Origin: Modestobacter sp. Leaf380
GTDB lineage: Bacteria > Actinomycetota > Actinomycetes > Mycobacteriales > Geodermatophilaceae
Assembly (NCBI RefSeq): GCF_001424485.1
Contig: NZ_LMQC01000021.1
Location: forward strand, 63,249-127,248
Reading direction: 5' to 3'
DNA length: 64,000 nucleotides
Each line of letters begins with the position of its first letter. The stretch's first letter is position 1. Positions 44,267-54,161 of the stretch are shown here, in pieces. The notes beneath the pieces are model-generated. The model worked only from the letters and a program-made list of their open reading frames with translations. It did not search any database and had not been told where the DNA came from. The translations under genes were made by a program, and so were the position numbers.

Positions 44267-44472
44267 GGGGTCCCTCGTTCAGCAGTCGGAGGCCGTCCTC
44301 GGAGCTGACGGCCGGGTCCCCGAGCGGGGTCGAGGTGTGCAGCCTCCCGGGTCGTGACCAGCGCAGACACCCCAGCCGGGGTGGGCCCAGGGACGACGGC
44401 GGTCTGCACCCTCGCAGACTAGCCACGGGGTGTGACGGTCCCGATCGTCGTCCACAGTCGTTGTCAGGCCGT

Positions 44473-44478
44473 TACCGT
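44473..44478 (+). promoter_or_regulatory. Predicted -10 element (TACCGT), leaderless
   Basis: TACCGT lies 7 nt before the GTG at 44486 of the exonuclease gene. Confidence 0.45.
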
Positions 44479-44485
44479 CCCGGGC

Positions 44486-45412
44486 GTGACGACGATGCTG
44501 CTGGACGCGGCGAGCCTGTACTTCCGGGCCTTCTACGGGGTGCCCACGACGGTGACGGCCCCCGACGGCCGGCCGGTGAACGCCGTCCGGGGGTTCCTGG
44601 ACATGACGGCGCGACTGGTCGTCGCGCACCGGCCGACCCGGTTCGTCGCCTGCTGGGACGACGACTGGCGGCCGGCCTTCCGCACCGACGCGGTGCCCTC
44701 GTACAAGGCGCACCGCCAGTCCGCCGAGGGCGGCGAGGAGGTCCCCGACGAGCTGGGCCCGCAGGTCCCGGTGCTCGTCGACGTGCTCGCGGCAGCCGGG
44801 TTGGAGCGGGTCGGTGCCCCCGGCTACGAGGCCGACGACGTGATCGGCACCCTGGCCACCCGGGCCCGCGGGCCGGTCGACGTGGTCACCGGGGACCGGG
44901 ACCTGTTCCAGCTGGTGGACGACGCCCGCGGCGTCCGGGTGCTGTACACCGCCCGCGGCGGGATCGGTGACCTCGACCTGGTCGACGAGGGCGCGGTCGC
45001 CGCGAAGTACGGCGTGCCGGGGAGGTCCTACGCCGACTTCGCCGTCCTGCGCGGGGACCCCAGTGACGGCTTGCCCGGGGTCAAGGGCGTCGGGGAGAAG
45101 ACCGCCGCCGCCCTGGTCAACGCCTTCGGGTCGCTGGCCGGCATCCGGGAGGCGGCCGCCCGGACGGCGGTGCCCAAGGCGCCGCTGACGGCGTCGGTGC
45201 TCAAGAAGCTGCACGAGGCCTCGGCCTACCTGGACGTGGCCCCGGCCGTGGTCGAGGTGGTCTGCGACATCGACATGCCGGCGGTCGAGGGTCACCTGCC
45301 CAGCCGCCCGGCCGACCCCGACCGGCTCACCCACCTGGCGGAGGAGCACGGCCTGCAGACCTCGGTCCGCCGGCTGGGTGCTGCCCTGGAGTGGCCCGGC
45401 TTCGTCGGCTGA
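44486..45412 (+). CDS. 5'-3' exonuclease (FEN/PolA N-domain family)
   Basis: A 308-residue stand-alone flap-endonuclease-type nuclease. N-terminal MLLDAASLYFRAFYG and RFVACWDDDWRPAFR, then PGYEADDVIGTLA and VTGDRDLFQLV, carry the metal-binding carboxylates. The helix-hairpin-helix is DGLPGVKGVGEKTAAAL. It processes RNA primers or flaps and lacks a polymerase domain. GTG 44486 is supported by a leaderless -10; ATG 44495 is possible. A strong hairpin follows the stop. Confidence 0.92.
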   Translation: MTTMLLDAASLYFRAFYGVPTTVTAPDGRPVNAVRGFLDMTARLVVAHRPTRFVACWDDDWRPAFRTDAVPSYKAHRQSAEGGEEVPDELGPQVPVLVDVLAAAGLERVGAPGYEADDVIGTLATRARGPVDVVTGDRDLFQLVDDARGVRVLYTARGGIGDLDLVDEGAVAAKYGVPGRSYADFAVLRGDPSDGLPGVKGVGEKTAAALVNAFGSLAGIREAAARTAVPKAPLTASVLKKLHEASAYLDVAPAVVEVVCDIDMPAVEGHLPSRPADPDRLTHLAEEHGLQTSVRRLGAALEWPGFVG

Positions 45413-45419
45413 GACGACG

Positions 45420-45454
45420 CCGGCCGGTCACCCCGGGGCGGGGTGACCGGCCGG
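45420..45454. terminator. Terminator hairpin after the exonuclease gene
   Basis: A perfect 15-bp stem (45420-45434 with 45440-45454) with the loop GGGGC lies between the convergent exonuclease and DUF4333 genes. Confidence 0.82.
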
Positions 45455-45475
45455 GGCCGTCGGTGCGGGCTGGGG

Positions 45476-46606
45476 TCAGCCCTCCTGCCAGGTGTAGGCG
45501 GCGTCGTCGCTGGTGACCTCGATGGTGATCGAGACCTCCTCGTCGTCGCCGGTCGTGCCGGTGCAGGTGTAGGTCTCGCCGACCTCGACGGTCATGTCGT
45601 CGGGGCAGGACAGGTCGAGGGAGACGTTCTCGCGCTCCTCGAACTGGGCGGCCACGTCGCGCTGCACGGCCTGCGGGTCGAGCTTCGTGGAACCCAGGAC
45701 CATCGGCAGGACGATCGCGGCCGCGATGACGACCAGGGCGAGTGCCGCCAACCCGATGATGAGACCCAGCGGCTTCTTCTTCGCCGGGGCCGCGGGTGCC
45801 CCGCCCCAGCCGCCGGCCTGACCCTGCTGGCCGTACGGGCCGGGCTGCCCGTAGGCGCCCTGCTGGCCGTACTGGCCCTGCCCGTACTGCTGGCCCTGCT
45901 GGCCCTGCCCGTACTGCTGGCCCGCGCCGTACTGACCGGGCTGGCCCTGGCCGTACTGCTGACCGCCGGGGCCGTACTGACCCTGCTGGCCGGGCTGCTG
46001 CCCGTACTGGCCCTGCTGGCCGGGCTGCCCGTAGCCGGGCTGGCCGTACTGCTGGGCCGGCTGCCCGTACTGCGGGGAGGGACCGGCGGACGGTGTCCCC
46101 GAGGGGCCCTGCTGGCCCCAGGCGGACGGAGCGCCCCCGTACTGGCCCTGCCCGACGGGCGGGGACTGGTCACCCGGGCCCGAGGCCCAGCCACCCGCCC
46201 CCGACTGCTGGCCGCCCTGCGACCACGAGGACTGCGGCGGACCCGACTGCGACGGCGAGGACTGTGACGACGGTGCGCCACCGGACCAGCTGGAAGCACT
46301 GGACGAACCGGTGTTCGGCCCCTGCCCCTGTCCCTGTGCACCCGACCAGCCACCGGACTGCCCCCAGCCGGACGCACCCGGCTGCCCGCCGGACTCACCC
46401 TGCGGGTCGCGCAGCGGGATCATCCGGGTGGAGCCGGGACCGTCGTCGGGACCCTGCGGAGGGGTGCTGTCGGCACCCTCGGCCGGGGACCCGCCGGTGG
46501 GCGCCGAGCCGTCGGACCCCTGGCCGGTCCACCACGGCGTCTCGGCCGGGCGCTCCGGGGTCTGGTCCCCGTGCTGCTGGTCGCCACCCTGCGGCGGGTT
46601 GGTCAT
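45476..46606 (-). CDS. DUF4333 membrane protein with long Gln/Gly/Tyr-rich cytoplasmic region
   Basis: A 376-residue protein. About 280 N-terminal residues are low-complexity Gly/Gln/Ser/Pro/Tyr, with many GQYGQ or QYGQGQ units (roughly residues 170-270). One transmembrane helix ([26 protein letters not shown]) and a C-terminal extracytoplasmic DUF4333 domain follow, with two Cys (LSCPDDMTV ... [19 protein letters not shown]) that may form a disulfide. DUF4333 proteins are envelope-associated and of unknown function. The repeated tract is prion-like and could phase-separate. The ATG has GGGAG upstream. Confidence 0.88.
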   Translation of the reverse strand: MTNPPQGGDQQHGDQTPERPAETPWWTGQGSDGSAPTGGSPAEGADSTPPQGPDDGPGSTRMIPLRDPQGESGGQPGASGWGQSGGWSGAQGQGQGPNTGSSSASSWSGGAPSSQSSPSQSGPPQSSWSQGGQQSGAGGWASGPGDQSPPVGQGQYGGAPSAWGQQGPSGTPSAGPSPQYGQPAQQYGQPGYGQPGQQGQYGQQPGQQGQYGPGGQQYGQGQPGQYGAGQQYGQGQQGQQYGQGQYGQQGAYGQPGPYGQQGQAGGWGGAPAAPAKKKPLGLIIGLAALALVVIAAAIVLPMVLGSTKLDPQAVQRDVAAQFEERENVSLDLSCPDDMTVEVGETYTCTGTTGDDEEVSITIEVTSDDAAYTWQEG

Positions 46607-46784
46607 CGTCGCTCCCTCGGTACGTGTGGCTCGCGTCGCCCGGTGGACGACGTCCCGGACGTGGGATGCGCCGCCCGGACGGCACGATTGTCCACCACAC
46701 CCCCTCCCGGCACCGGGCGAACCGCGACGGGCCGGCGGGGGCGGCGACGGGTGGGTGACGGGTGGGTGATGACGGCCGGGTGGC

Positions 46785-49646
46785 TCAGCCGGAGACGGCG
46801 ACCGCCACGACGCCCCGCCGGACGCGGTCGACGGCGGCCCGGGCCACCCCGGCGACGGGCCCGTCGGCGACCTTGGCCAGCTGATCGAGCAGGTCGACCA
46901 GCTGCCGCGCCCAGCGGACGAAGTCCCCGCCGGAGAGCTCGGTGCCGGCCTCCTCCGCGCCGGCCAGCACCCGGTCGAGGGTCTGCCCGTCCGCCCAGCG
47001 GTAGGCCGCCCAGGCGAACCCCAGGTCCAGGTCGCGGCTGGGGCGCACGCCGTGGTCGGACTCGACGGCCCGCAGGTCGACCTGCACCCGCCGCATCGCC
47101 GCGATGCTGGCCGCGACGGGCCCCGCCGGCACCGAGGGCTGCGCCGGGGACTCCCGCCGGGCCTCGAAGACCAAGGTGGACACGCACGCGGCCAACTGCG
47201 CGGGGTCCAGGCCCGTGAAAGCCCCGGCGCGCAGGCACTCCGCGGTCAGCAGGTCGGCCTCGGACCAGATGCGGGCCAGCCGCCGGCCGTCCGGGGTCAC
47301 CACGGGCGCCTCCACCGACGGGTGCGGCCCGGGCGTGTCCACGTCCGCCGCGGACGGCGCGTCGGGCAGCAGGTAGCCCAGCTGCTCGAGCACGTCGCAG
47401 GTCCGGTCGAACTGCCGGGTGAGCGAGCCGGTGCGCTCGTCCATCCGGCGGCGCAGGTCCTCGGCCTCCCGCAGCGACCGCAGCCACCGGTCGGCCCCCC
47501 GGACCCGCACCTCGCGGTCGGGCAGGGCGTGCACCGGGTGCTGGCGCAGGGCGTGCCGGAGGTCCGACAGCACCGGGTCCTCCCCGGCGGTCGAGCGGGC
47601 CCGGGTCTTCCGGGCACCCAGCTCGTTCTCGACCCGGGTCTCGCGCAGCACGGCCGCCAGGTCCCGGCGGGCGTGCGGGCTGCGGTGGTTGAACGCCTTG
47701 GGGATGCGCATCCGGGCCAACGCCTCGACGGGCGTGGGGAAGTCGATGGGCCCCAGCCGCCCCGCCCACTTGTCCTCGGTGAGCACCAGTGGTCGGGGGT
47801 CGCCCAGCTCGGTGATGCCGGGGTCCAGCACCACGGCCAGCCCCTGACGCCGCCCCGACGGGACCCGGACGACGTCCCCCGGCCGCAGCGCCATCAGTGC
47901 TTCGGCGGCCTCCAGGTGCCGGCGGGACTGGGTGTCGCGGGACAGCGCCTTCTCGCGCTCGCTGATCTCCTGGCGCAACCGGGCGTACCCCGCGACGTCA
48001 CCCAGGTCGGTGCTGACCTGCGCCTGCAGCGCGAGGGCCTCCTCCTCGTGCCGGGCAGCCGAGCGGGCCAGGCCCACCACCGACCGGTCGGCCTGGAACT
48101 GGGCGAAGGAGGAGCCCAGCAGCTCACGGGCGTGCTCCCGGCCGAACGAGCCGACCAGGTTGACGGCCATGTTGTAGCTGGGCCGGAAGGAGGACCGCAG
48201 CGGGTAGGTGCGGGTGCTGGCGAGCCCGGCGACCGTGGCCGGGTCGACCCCGGGCGCCCACACGACGGCGGCGTGTCCCTCCACGTCGATGCCGCGCCGC
48301 CCGGCCCGGCCGGTGAGCTGGGTGTACTCCCCCGGCGTGACGTCGACGTGGGCCTCGCCGTTCCACTTGACCAGCTTCTCCAGCACCACGGTGCGAGCCG
48401 GCATGTTGATGCCCAGCGCCAGGGTCTCGGTGGCGAAGACGGCCTTGACCAGGCCCCGGACGAAGAGCTCCTCGACGGTCTCCTTGAACGCCGGGACCAG
48501 GCCGGCGTGGTGCGCCGCGAGCCCGGCGAGCAGGCCCTCCCGCCACTCCCAGAAGCCCAGCACGTGCAGGTCGGCGTCGTGCAGCGACCCGGTGTGCCGC
48601 TCGATGACCTCGGCGATCTCCGCCCGGTCGGCCTCGTCGGTGAGCCGCAGCCCCGAGCGCAGGCACTGCTCCACCGCCGCGTCACAGCCCTTGCGGCTGA
48701 AGACGAACGTGATCGCGGGCAGCAGCCCGGACCGGTCCAGTCGGGTGAGCACCTCGTCCCGGCCCGGTGGGACGTAGCGGGGGCGGTGGTCGTAGCGGTC
48801 CCGGGAGTCCCGGCCGCGCCGGCCCCCACCGCCGTGCCAGGAGTCCAGCCGGCGCTCCTGCTCCTTGACGTAGCGCACCAGCTCCGGGTCCACGACGGCC
48901 GACCCGCGCTGCCGGGTCGACAGCTCGCGCCCGGCCGGTGCGGCGTCCTCGGCGGCGACGTGTGCGACCGGCCGCAGTGCGAACAGGTCGAACAGCCGGC
49001 CGCCCACCAGCATGTGCTGCCACAGCGGGATGGGCCGGACCTCGCTGACCACCACCTTCGTGTCCCCGCGGACCGTGACCAGCCAGTCGGCGAACTCCTC
49101 GGCGTTGCTCACCGTCGCCGACAGCGACACCAGCGCCACGTCGTCCGGGAGGTGGATGATCACCTCCTCCCACACCGCGCCACGGAACCGGTCGGCCAGG
49201 TAGTGCACCTCGTCCATGACGACGTAACCCAGCCCGCGCAGCGCCGGGGAGTCGGCGTAGAGCATGTTGCGCAGCACCTCGGTAGTCATCACCACCACGG
49301 GGGCGTCCCCGTTGACCGCGTTGTCCCCGGTGAGCAGGCCGACCTTCTCCGGGCCGTAGCGGTCCACGAAGTCGGCGTACTTCTGGTTGGACAGCGCCTT
49401 GATCGGCGTCGTGTAGAACGCCTTGCGCCCCTCGGCCAGGGCCTTGTGCACCGCGAACTCGCCGACCACCGTCTTGCCGGCGCCCGTCGGCGCGCACACC
49501 AGGACGCCGGACCCGTCCTCGAGCGCCTCGCAGGCCTCGACCTGGAAGGGGTCCAGGCTGAACCCGAGGTCGACGGTGAAGTCGGAGAGCAGGGGGTGCC
49601 TCCCCCGGCGCCGGCTCGCTGCGTACCGCTCGGCAGGGCTGGACAT
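46785..49646 (-). CDS. helY: DEAD/DEAH-box RNA helicase (HelY, Ski2-like)
   Basis: A 953-residue superfamily 2 helicase. The Q-motif-like [12 protein letters not shown] precedes the P-loop [30 protein letters not shown] (DEVH), [28 protein letters not shown] and [12 protein letters not shown] complete the motor. A DSHCT C-terminal domain and an arch-like insert follow. It resembles mycobacterial HelY, encoded near the tat and proteasome genes there too. It is likely involved in RNA turnover. ATG 49646 has a leaderless -10 at 6 nt; the open frame upstream is shadow. Confidence 0.93.
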   Translation of the reverse strand: MSSPAERYAASRRRGRHPLLSDFTVDLGFSLDPFQVEACEALEDGSGVLVCAPTGAGKTVVGEFAVHKALAEGRKAFYTTPIKALSNQKYADFVDRYGPEKVGLLTGDNAVNGDAPVVVMTTEVLRNMLYADSPALRGLGYVVMDEVHYLADRFRGAVWEEVIIHLPDDVALVSLSATVSNAEEFADWLVTVRGDTKVVVSEVRPIPLWQHMLVGGRLFDLFALRPVAHVAAEDAAPAGRELSTRQRGSAVVDPELVRYVKEQERRLDSWHGGGGRRGRDSRDRYDHRPRYVPPGRDEVLTRLDRSGLLPAITFVFSRKGCDAAVEQCLRSGLRLTDEADRAEIAEVIERHTGSLHDADLHVLGFWEWREGLLAGLAAHHAGLVPAFKETVEELFVRGLVKAVFATETLALGINMPARTVVLEKLVKWNGEAHVDVTPGEYTQLTGRAGRRGIDVEGHAAVVWAPGVDPATVAGLASTRTYPLRSSFRPSYNMAVNLVGSFGREHARELLGSSFAQFQADRSVVGLARSAARHEEEALALQAQVSTDLGDVAGYARLRQEISEREKALSRDTQSRRHLEAAEALMALRPGDVVRVPSGRRQGLAVVLDPGITELGDPRPLVLTEDKWAGRLGPIDFPTPVEALARMRIPKAFNHRSPHARRDLAAVLRETRVENELGARKTRARSTAGEDPVLSDLRHALRQHPVHALPDREVRVRGADRWLRSLREAEDLRRRMDERTGSLTRQFDRTCDVLEQLGYLLPDAPSAADVDTPGPHPSVEAPVVTPDGRRLARIWSEADLLTAECLRAGAFTGLDPAQLAACVSTLVFEARRESPAQPSVPAGPVAASIAAMRRVQVDLRAVESDHGVRPSRDLDLGFAWAAYRWADGQTLDRVLAGAEEAGTELSGGDFVRWARQLVDLLDQLAKVADGPVAGVARAAVDRVRRGVVAVAVSG

Positions 49647-49652
49647 GCCCCC

Positions 49653-49658
49653 ACGGTA
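49653..49658 (-). promoter_or_regulatory. Predicted -10 element (TACCGT), leaderless
   Basis: Read on the minus strand, TACCGT lies 6 nt before the ATG of helY at 49646. Confidence 0.5.
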
Positions 49659-49675
49659 GGCGCTGGGTACGACAC

Positions 49676-50569
49676 TCACCGACGGTCGGCGCCCACCACG
49701 GCCAGCGCCCCGGGGACGACGACGGTCTCCGCCGGCAGCCCGCCGACCGGTTCGCCGTCCGCCCAGGTGGTGAGGGCCGCGGCCGACGGTCCGGCGCCCT
49801 CGACCCGCACGGTGCGGGCCCGGTGCACGCTCACCGCGGGGTGCTCGACGTGCGTGCCGGCGGCCAGCCGGGGTCGGGTGCGGACCAGGTCGAGGCGGGT
49901 CACCGGCCCGATGACGGTGACGTCGAGCAGGCCGTCGCTGGGGTCCGCCGTGGGGCAGATGCGCAGTCCGCCGCCGTAGCAGGGGGTGTTGCCGACGGCG
50001 ACCAGGGTGACCTCGTGGGAGGTGGCGACCCCGTCGAGCACCAGCCGGACGGCGCGCGGCCGCAACCGGGCCAGCTCGACGGCGATCGCCAGGTCGTAGC
50101 GGCGGGGGCCGCGCGGCCAGCGCAGCCGGTTGACCCGGTCGCTGACCACCGAGTCGAACCCGCAGCACAGCACGGTGGCCCACCAGCGGTCCCCGGTCCG
50201 GGCCAGGTCCAGCCGGGTGACGGCGCCGCGGGCCAGGTCGTCGACGGCCGCGCGGGCGGCGGCCACCGGGTCCGGGGGCACGCCGAGGGCCAGCGCCAGG
50301 TCGTTGCCCGTCCCGGCCGGCAGGACGCCCAGCGGGACGCAGGAGCCGGCCAGGCCCTGGACCGCGGCGTGCGCGACGCCGTCCCCACCGAGGGCCAGGA
50401 CGGCGTCCAGACCAGGGGCCGTCCGGGCCACCAGGGCCTCAGCAGAGGCCCGGTCGGGGGCGAGGAGCGGGGTCAGCTCCACGTCGGCCAGCCGGGCCGT
50501 CACGGCGTCGACCACCCCGGCGGCGCGCCCGCGGCCGGCGGCGGCGTTCACCAGCAGGCCGACGCGCAC
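49676..50569 (-). CDS. Diacylglycerol kinase-family lipid kinase
   Basis: A 297-residue DAGK catalytic-domain protein (DgkB/YegS type) that phosphorylates diacylglycerol or a similar lipid. The N-terminal LLVNAAAGRGRA, the nucleotide-binding VLALGGDGVAHA and LPAGTGNDLALALG motifs, and the C-terminal beta-sandwich (TWADGEPVGGLPAETVVVPGAL) are all present. The GTG start lies 4 bp after the tatC stop, so it is probably co-transcribed with tatC. Confidence 0.9.
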   Translation of the reverse strand: MRVGLLVNAAAGRGRAAGVVDAVTARLADVELTPLLAPDRASAEALVARTAPGLDAVLALGGDGVAHAAVQGLAGSCVPLGVLPAGTGNDLALALGVPPDPVAAARAAVDDLARGAVTRLDLARTGDRWWATVLCCGFDSVVSDRVNRLRWPRGPRRYDLAIAVELARLRPRAVRLVLDGVATSHEVTLVAVGNTPCYGGGLRICPTADPSDGLLDVTVIGPVTRLDLVRTRPRLAAGTHVEHPAVSVHRARTVRVEGAGPSAAALTTWADGEPVGGLPAETVVVPGALAVVGADRR

Positions 50570-50573
50570 GCCC

Positions 50574-51494
50574 TCAGTCCCGGGGTGGCGGGGGCTCGTC
50601 GTCCAGCCGGGAGGGGCTGGGGTCCAGCGGGGAGGCCTCGTCGTCGTCCAGGTCGTGGAAGCCGGCCAGGGCGTCGCGCTTGGCGCGGCGCTTGTCCACC
50701 AGCCGGGCGATCTGGATGGCGACCTCGAACAGCACGCACATGGGCAGCGCCATGAGCAGCAGGGTGAACGGGTCCTGGGTGGGGGTGATGAAGGCGGCGA
50801 AGACGATGGTGAGGAAGAAGATCCAGCGCCGGGACTTCGACAGCACCTCGTAGGACAGGACGCCGATCAGGTTGAGCGCGACCGCGATCAACGGCAGCTC
50901 GAAGGAGACGCCGAAGGCCAGCAGGATCGAGATGACGAACCCGATGTAGTCCTGCGCGGTCAGCGCGATCGTCACGTTCTCGCCGGCCAGCCCCAGCAGC
51001 AGGGTCAGGCCGGCCTTGAGGGAGATGTAGGCCAGCACGGCACCCAGCGCGAACAGCGAGCTCGCCGCCGCCACGAAGGTCACGCCGTACCGCTTCTCGT
51101 TGGCCTTCAGCCCCGGGGTGAGGAAGCCCCACACCTGCCACAGCCAGAACGGCGCGGACACCACGATGCCGGCGATGAACGCGATCTTCAGGCGGATCAG
51201 CGCACCGCCGAAGACGTCGGTGACCAGCAGCCGGCAGTCCTCGCCGTCGACGCCGGACTCCAGCCGGTTCTCCGCCGGCACCCCGCAGTAGGGGGCCCGG
51301 ATGAACTGGCCCAGCCCGTGGTCGTACCACCAGAAGCAGACGGCGGTGCCGATCAGGATGAAGAACAGCGCGACGGCGATCCGGTTGCGCAGCTCCTTGA
51401 GGTGCGAGATCAGCGTCATCGTCGCTGCCTCGTCACGGGGCGGCTTCTTGCGCCGCCGACCGAGGCGCGGTCGGCTGGCCTCGGTCGTGCTCAC
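50574..51494 (-). CDS. tatC: Sec-independent protein translocase TatC
   Basis: A 306-residue six-helix membrane protein, the receptor for twin-arginine signal peptides. The N-terminal MTLISHLKELRNRI, WQVWGFLTPGLKANEKRY, and later FGVSFELPLIAVALNLIGVL are the TatC signature blocks. The cytosolic C-terminal tail is long and acidic. It sits directly downstream of tatA in the order conserved next to the proteasome locus in actinobacteria. Confidence 0.96.
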   Translation of the reverse strand: MSTTEASRPRLGRRRKKPPRDEAATMTLISHLKELRNRIAVALFFILIGTAVCFWWYDHGLGQFIRAPYCGVPAENRLESGVDGEDCRLLVTDVFGGALIRLKIAFIAGIVVSAPFWLWQVWGFLTPGLKANEKRYGVTFVAAASSLFALGAVLAYISLKAGLTLLLGLAGENVTIALTAQDYIGFVISILLAFGVSFELPLIAVALNLIGVLSYEVLSKSRRWIFFLTIVFAAFITPTQDPFTLLLMALPMCVLFEVAIQIARLVDKRRAKRDALAGFHDLDDDEASPLDPSPSRLDDEPPPPRD

Positions 51495-51513
51495 CGGGCG
51501 GGGGTGACCGGGG

Positions 51514-51834
51514 TCAGCGGGGGCCGTCGACCGGGCTGGTGCCCGGCTGGGGCGCGTTCGCCCGGGCGCGGGCCTCGGCGGCGCGCGCCTCGGCGGCCCG
51601 GGCCTCGGCCTCGTAGTCCGGGGTGAGCGGGGCGGCCGGCGGGACGATCTCCCCGCGCACGGTCTTCGCCTCGTCCTTGCTGCGGACGTCGTCGTCCTTC
51701 ATGCCCTTCATCTCGCCCTTGAAGATCCGCATGGAGCGGCCCAGCGAGCGGGAGGCGTCCGGCAGCTTCTTGTAGCCGAACAGCAGCAGGATGGCCAGGA
51801 TGATCAGGCCGATCTCGAGCGGGCCGAGACTCAC
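51514..51834 (-). CDS. tatA: Sec-independent protein translocase TatA
   Basis: A 106-residue pore-forming Tat component: a single N-terminal TM helix (GPLEIGLIILAILLLFGYKKLP), the amphipathic helix DASRSLGRSMRIFKGEMKGM, and an Ala/Glu/Arg-rich tail (EARAAEARAAEARAR). GTG 51832-51834 is chosen because GGAGG lies 5 nt upstream; the longer frame is not Tat-like. It lies upstream of tatC with a 19-bp gap. Confidence 0.94.
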   Translation of the reverse strand: MSLGPLEIGLIILAILLLFGYKKLPDASRSLGRSMRIFKGEMKGMKDDDVRSKDEAKTVRGEIVPPAAPLTPDYEAEARAAEARAAEARARANAPQPGTSPVDGPR

Positions 51835-51925
51835 AGGGTCCTCCGTGGGGTGAGGGGGCTCCTCGCGGACTGTACGCGGGGGGTGTCGCTGGGCGTTCGC
51901 GTCGCAGGGGCCGTCCGGACGGGTG

Positions 51926-52144
51926 TCACCGCTGGCCGGAGCGGGTCTCCTGCTGGGCGGTCCGGGCCGCGGCGGCCGCGGCCAGTGCGGTCTGGAGCTG
52001 GGCCGCCACGGGGGCGACGTCGCGCTGCAGCAGGCCGATCTCACGGACCAGCCGGTTGCGGGCACCGAGCAGCCCGTAGGCCAGCACGCCGAGCGCGAGC
52101 ACGGCGAGCACGGCGACGACGACCCACACGATCAGCACGACCAC
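51926..52144 (-). CDS. Small single-pass membrane protein beside tatA
   Basis: A 72-residue protein with one N-terminal TM helix (VVLIVWVVVAVLAVLALGVLAYGLLG) followed by a helical, Ala-rich cytosolic segment (LVREIGLLQRDVAPVAAQLQTALAAAAAA). Short proteins of this form are often found between pafC and tatA in actinobacteria. The function is unknown; its position suggests co-expression with the Tat or proteasome genes. Confidence 0.7.
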   Translation of the reverse strand: MVVLIVWVVVAVLAVLALGVLAYGLLGARNRLVREIGLLQRDVAPVAAQLQTALAAAAAARTAQQETRSGQR

Positions 52145-52194
52145 ACCCCGACCCTAGCCGCCGGCACCGACAGCGGGGACCGTGACCCGGCCCG

Positions 52195-53151
52195 TCAGCC
52201 CTGGTAACGGGCCAGCGCGGCCCGGGCGTCGGCGGCCACCTCGTCGGCCAGCTCGCGCGGCTCGACCACCACGGCGGCGCCGCCCAGGGAGGCCACCAGG
52301 CGCCGCGCCCACGCCGGGTCCGCCGTCCGGACGGCGACCGCGAGGCCCCCGTCGGGGAGCGGCTCGACGTCCTCGACCGGGTAGTAGTCGGCGACCCAGC
52401 GGGCCGAGCGGGCCAGCTGCAGGCGGACCAGCGGCTGCTCGGCGTCGGGCACGTAGAGGCCGTCGGCCAGGTCCCGCTCCTGCGCCTGCTCGGGCGGCGC
52501 GGACGCCTCGTCCAGCACGGCGACGTCGTCGACCCGGTCCAGCCGGAACAGCCGCACGCCCTCGGCCCGCCGGCACCAGGCCTCCAGGTACCAGTGCCCG
52601 TCGACCAGCAGCAGCCGCATCGGGTCCACGGTGCGCTCGGTCCGCTGGTCGCGGGAGGGCACGTAGTAGTGCAGGTGCAGGGCCCGCCGGGCCTCCAGCC
52701 CCTGCCGGACGACGGCCAGGGCCTGGGCGCGAGCGTCGATGCTCACCGACACCGCACCGGCCAGGTCGGCCGGCTCCCCGGCGGCCGCGGACACCTTGAC
52801 CAGCGCCCGGCTGACCGCCTCGGTCTCAGCCAGCCCGGGCAGCTCCAGCAGCGTGCGCAACGCGACGATCAGCGCGACCGCCTCGTCGGTCGCCAGCCGC
52901 AGCGGGCGGGCCAGCCCGGCGGTGTCGGTGACCCGCACCCGGTCACCCTCGAAGGACAGGTCGATGAGGTCACCGGGGCCGTGGCCGGGCAGCCCGCACA
53001 GCCACAGCAGCTCCAGGTCCTTGCGCAGCTGCGCCTCGGTCACCCCGAAGTCGCGGGCGGCGTCGGCCATCAGCACCCCGGCCGGGCGGGCCTCCAGGTA
53101 GGGCACCAGGGCCAGCAGCCGGGTCATCCGGTCGGCGGTCGGGGCGCTCAT
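52195..53151 (-). CDS. pafC: PafC, WYL-domain transcriptional regulator
   Basis: A 318-residue helix-turn-helix plus WYL-domain protein, partner of PafB. Together they act as an activator of the LexA-independent DNA-damage response. The N-terminal HTH is RLLALVPYLEARPAGVLMADAARDFGVTEAQLRKDLELLWL, and the WYL core is HLHYYVPSRDQRTERTVDPMRLLLVDGHWYLEAWC. ATG 53151 overlaps the pafB stop (ATGA), so the pair is co-translated. In mycobacteria both lie beside pafA. Confidence 0.92.
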   Translation of the reverse strand: MSAPTADRMTRLLALVPYLEARPAGVLMADAARDFGVTEAQLRKDLELLWLCGLPGHGPGDLIDLSFEGDRVRVTDTAGLARPLRLATDEAVALIVALRTLLELPGLAETEAVSRALVKVSAAAGEPADLAGAVSVSIDARAQALAVVRQGLEARRALHLHYYVPSRDQRTERTVDPMRLLLVDGHWYLEAWCRRAEGVRLFRLDRVDDVAVLDEASAPPEQAQERDLADGLYVPDAEQPLVRLQLARSARWVADYYPVEDVEPLPDGGLAVAVRTADPAWARRLVASLGGAAVVVEPRELADEVAADARAALARYQG

Positions 53152-54125
53152 CGCGGGCCTCCCATGGCGGCGAGCCGGGTCAACCGCTCGACGACGGCCT
53201 GGCGGACCTCGGGCGGGGACTCCACCAGCACGTCGGGCCCGTGCGCAGCCAGCTCGTCGGCGAGCCCCCACGGCTCCGTGGTGTGCAGCTCGAGCCGGTC
53301 CTCCCCGTCCGGTGCCGGGTCCAGCGCGATGGCCCGACGGCGCAGGCCGACCGCCGTCCCCGGGCGCGCGCGGACCACCACGACGGTCTCCTTGCGGCCC
53401 ACCTGCTGGGCCACGACGGCGGCCAGGTCGACGTCGGCGGGCGGGGTGAAGGCGTCGGGCGGACCACTGACGCGCGGCGTGCCGGTCACCCGGGACAGCC
53501 GGAACACCCGCGGGGCCGCGCGGTCCAGGTCGTGGCCGACCAGGTACCAACGGCCGTGCCAGGCCACCACGCCCCACGGCTGGACGCGCCGCTTGACGCC
53601 GGCGTCCTCGTCGGGCCGGGTGTAGGTGAAGGTGAGCAGCCGACGGTCCCGGGCGGCGGAGTAGCAGGCGTCGAAGGACGGCTCGCCGGCGTCCAGCCGG
53701 GGCTGCAGCGGCAGTCCGCGCTCCCCGTCGACGTCGATGCCGGCGGCCCGCAGCTTCACCAGAGCCCCCTGGGCCGCGCCACCGAGCTGCGCGGACTGCC
53801 ACAGCCGCAGCGCCAGGCCGACGGCGGCGGCCTCCTCGCCGGTGAAGGCGATCTCGGGCAGCTCGTACTCCGAGCGCGCGATCCGGTAGCCGTCCTCGAC
53901 GTCGAACGCGCTGGTCCGGCCCGTCTCCAGGGGGACCCCCAGCTCGCGCAGGTCGGCCTTGTCCCGCTCGAACATGCGCTTGAAGGCCTCGTCGGCCCGC
54001 TCGGACCCGTCGGCCGGCTCGTAGCCGGGGACCGTGGTGCGGATCCGCTCGGCCGAGACGTACTGCCGGGTGCCCAACAGCGCGAAGACCAGGTTGACCA
54101 GTCTCTCCGCACGCTTGGCCGACAC
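53148..54125 (-). CDS. pafB: PafB, WYL-domain transcriptional regulator
   Basis: A 325-residue HTH plus WYL protein: the N-terminal LVNLVFALLGTRQYVSAERIRTTVPGY winged HTH with KRMFERDKADLRELGVPLET, then the WYL domain RLLTFTYTRPDEDAGVKRRVQPWGVVAWHGRWYLVGHD. GTG 54123-54125 is chosen: TAGCCT (54133-54138) is 7 nt upstream, and GGGAGGC within that spacer could also act as a ribosome site. It is separated from pafA here by two plus-strand genes. Confidence 0.92.
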   Translation of the reverse strand: MSAKRAERLVNLVFALLGTRQYVSAERIRTTVPGYEPADGSERADEAFKRMFERDKADLRELGVPLETGRTSAFDVEDGYRIARSEYELPEIAFTGEEAAAVGLALRLWQSAQLGGAAQGALVKLRAAGIDVDGERGLPLQPRLDAGEPSFDACYSAARDRRLLTFTYTRPDEDAGVKRRVQPWGVVAWHGRWYLVGHDLDRAAPRVFRLSRVTGTPRVSGPPDAFTPPADVDLAAVVAQQVGRKETVVVVRARPGTAVGLRRRAIALDPAPDGEDRLELHTTEPWGLADELAAHGPDVLVESPPEVRQAVVERLTRLAAMGGPR

Positions 54126-54132
54126 GCCTCCC

Positions 54133-54138
54133 AGGCTA
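54133..54138 (-). promoter_or_regulatory. Predicted -10 element (TAGCCT) for pafB
   Basis: Read on the minus strand it lies 7 nt before the pafB GTG. Only 36 bp separate pafB from the divergent DUF3866 gene, which has its own -10 at 54150-54155. Confidence 0.45.
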
Positions 54139-54149
54139 GTGGTCCCCCG

Positions 54150-54155
54150 TAGGTT
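54150..54155 (+). promoter_or_regulatory. Predicted -10 element (TAGGTT), leaderless
   Basis: TAGGTT lies 6 nt before the GTG at 54162. The two divergent promoters are so close that their -35 regions must fall inside each other's genes. Confidence 0.45.
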
Positions 54156-54161
54156 GGGCCG

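Noticed and set aside
45840-46080. Periodic sequence resembling a CRISPR array
   Set aside because: The periodicity comes from GQYGQ-type codons inside the DUF4333 gene; repeats are short, imperfect and coding.
49647-50183. N-terminal extension of the HelY frame
   Set aside because: Arg/Pro-rich shadow of the lipid kinase gene; the helicase begins at the leaderless ATG 49646.
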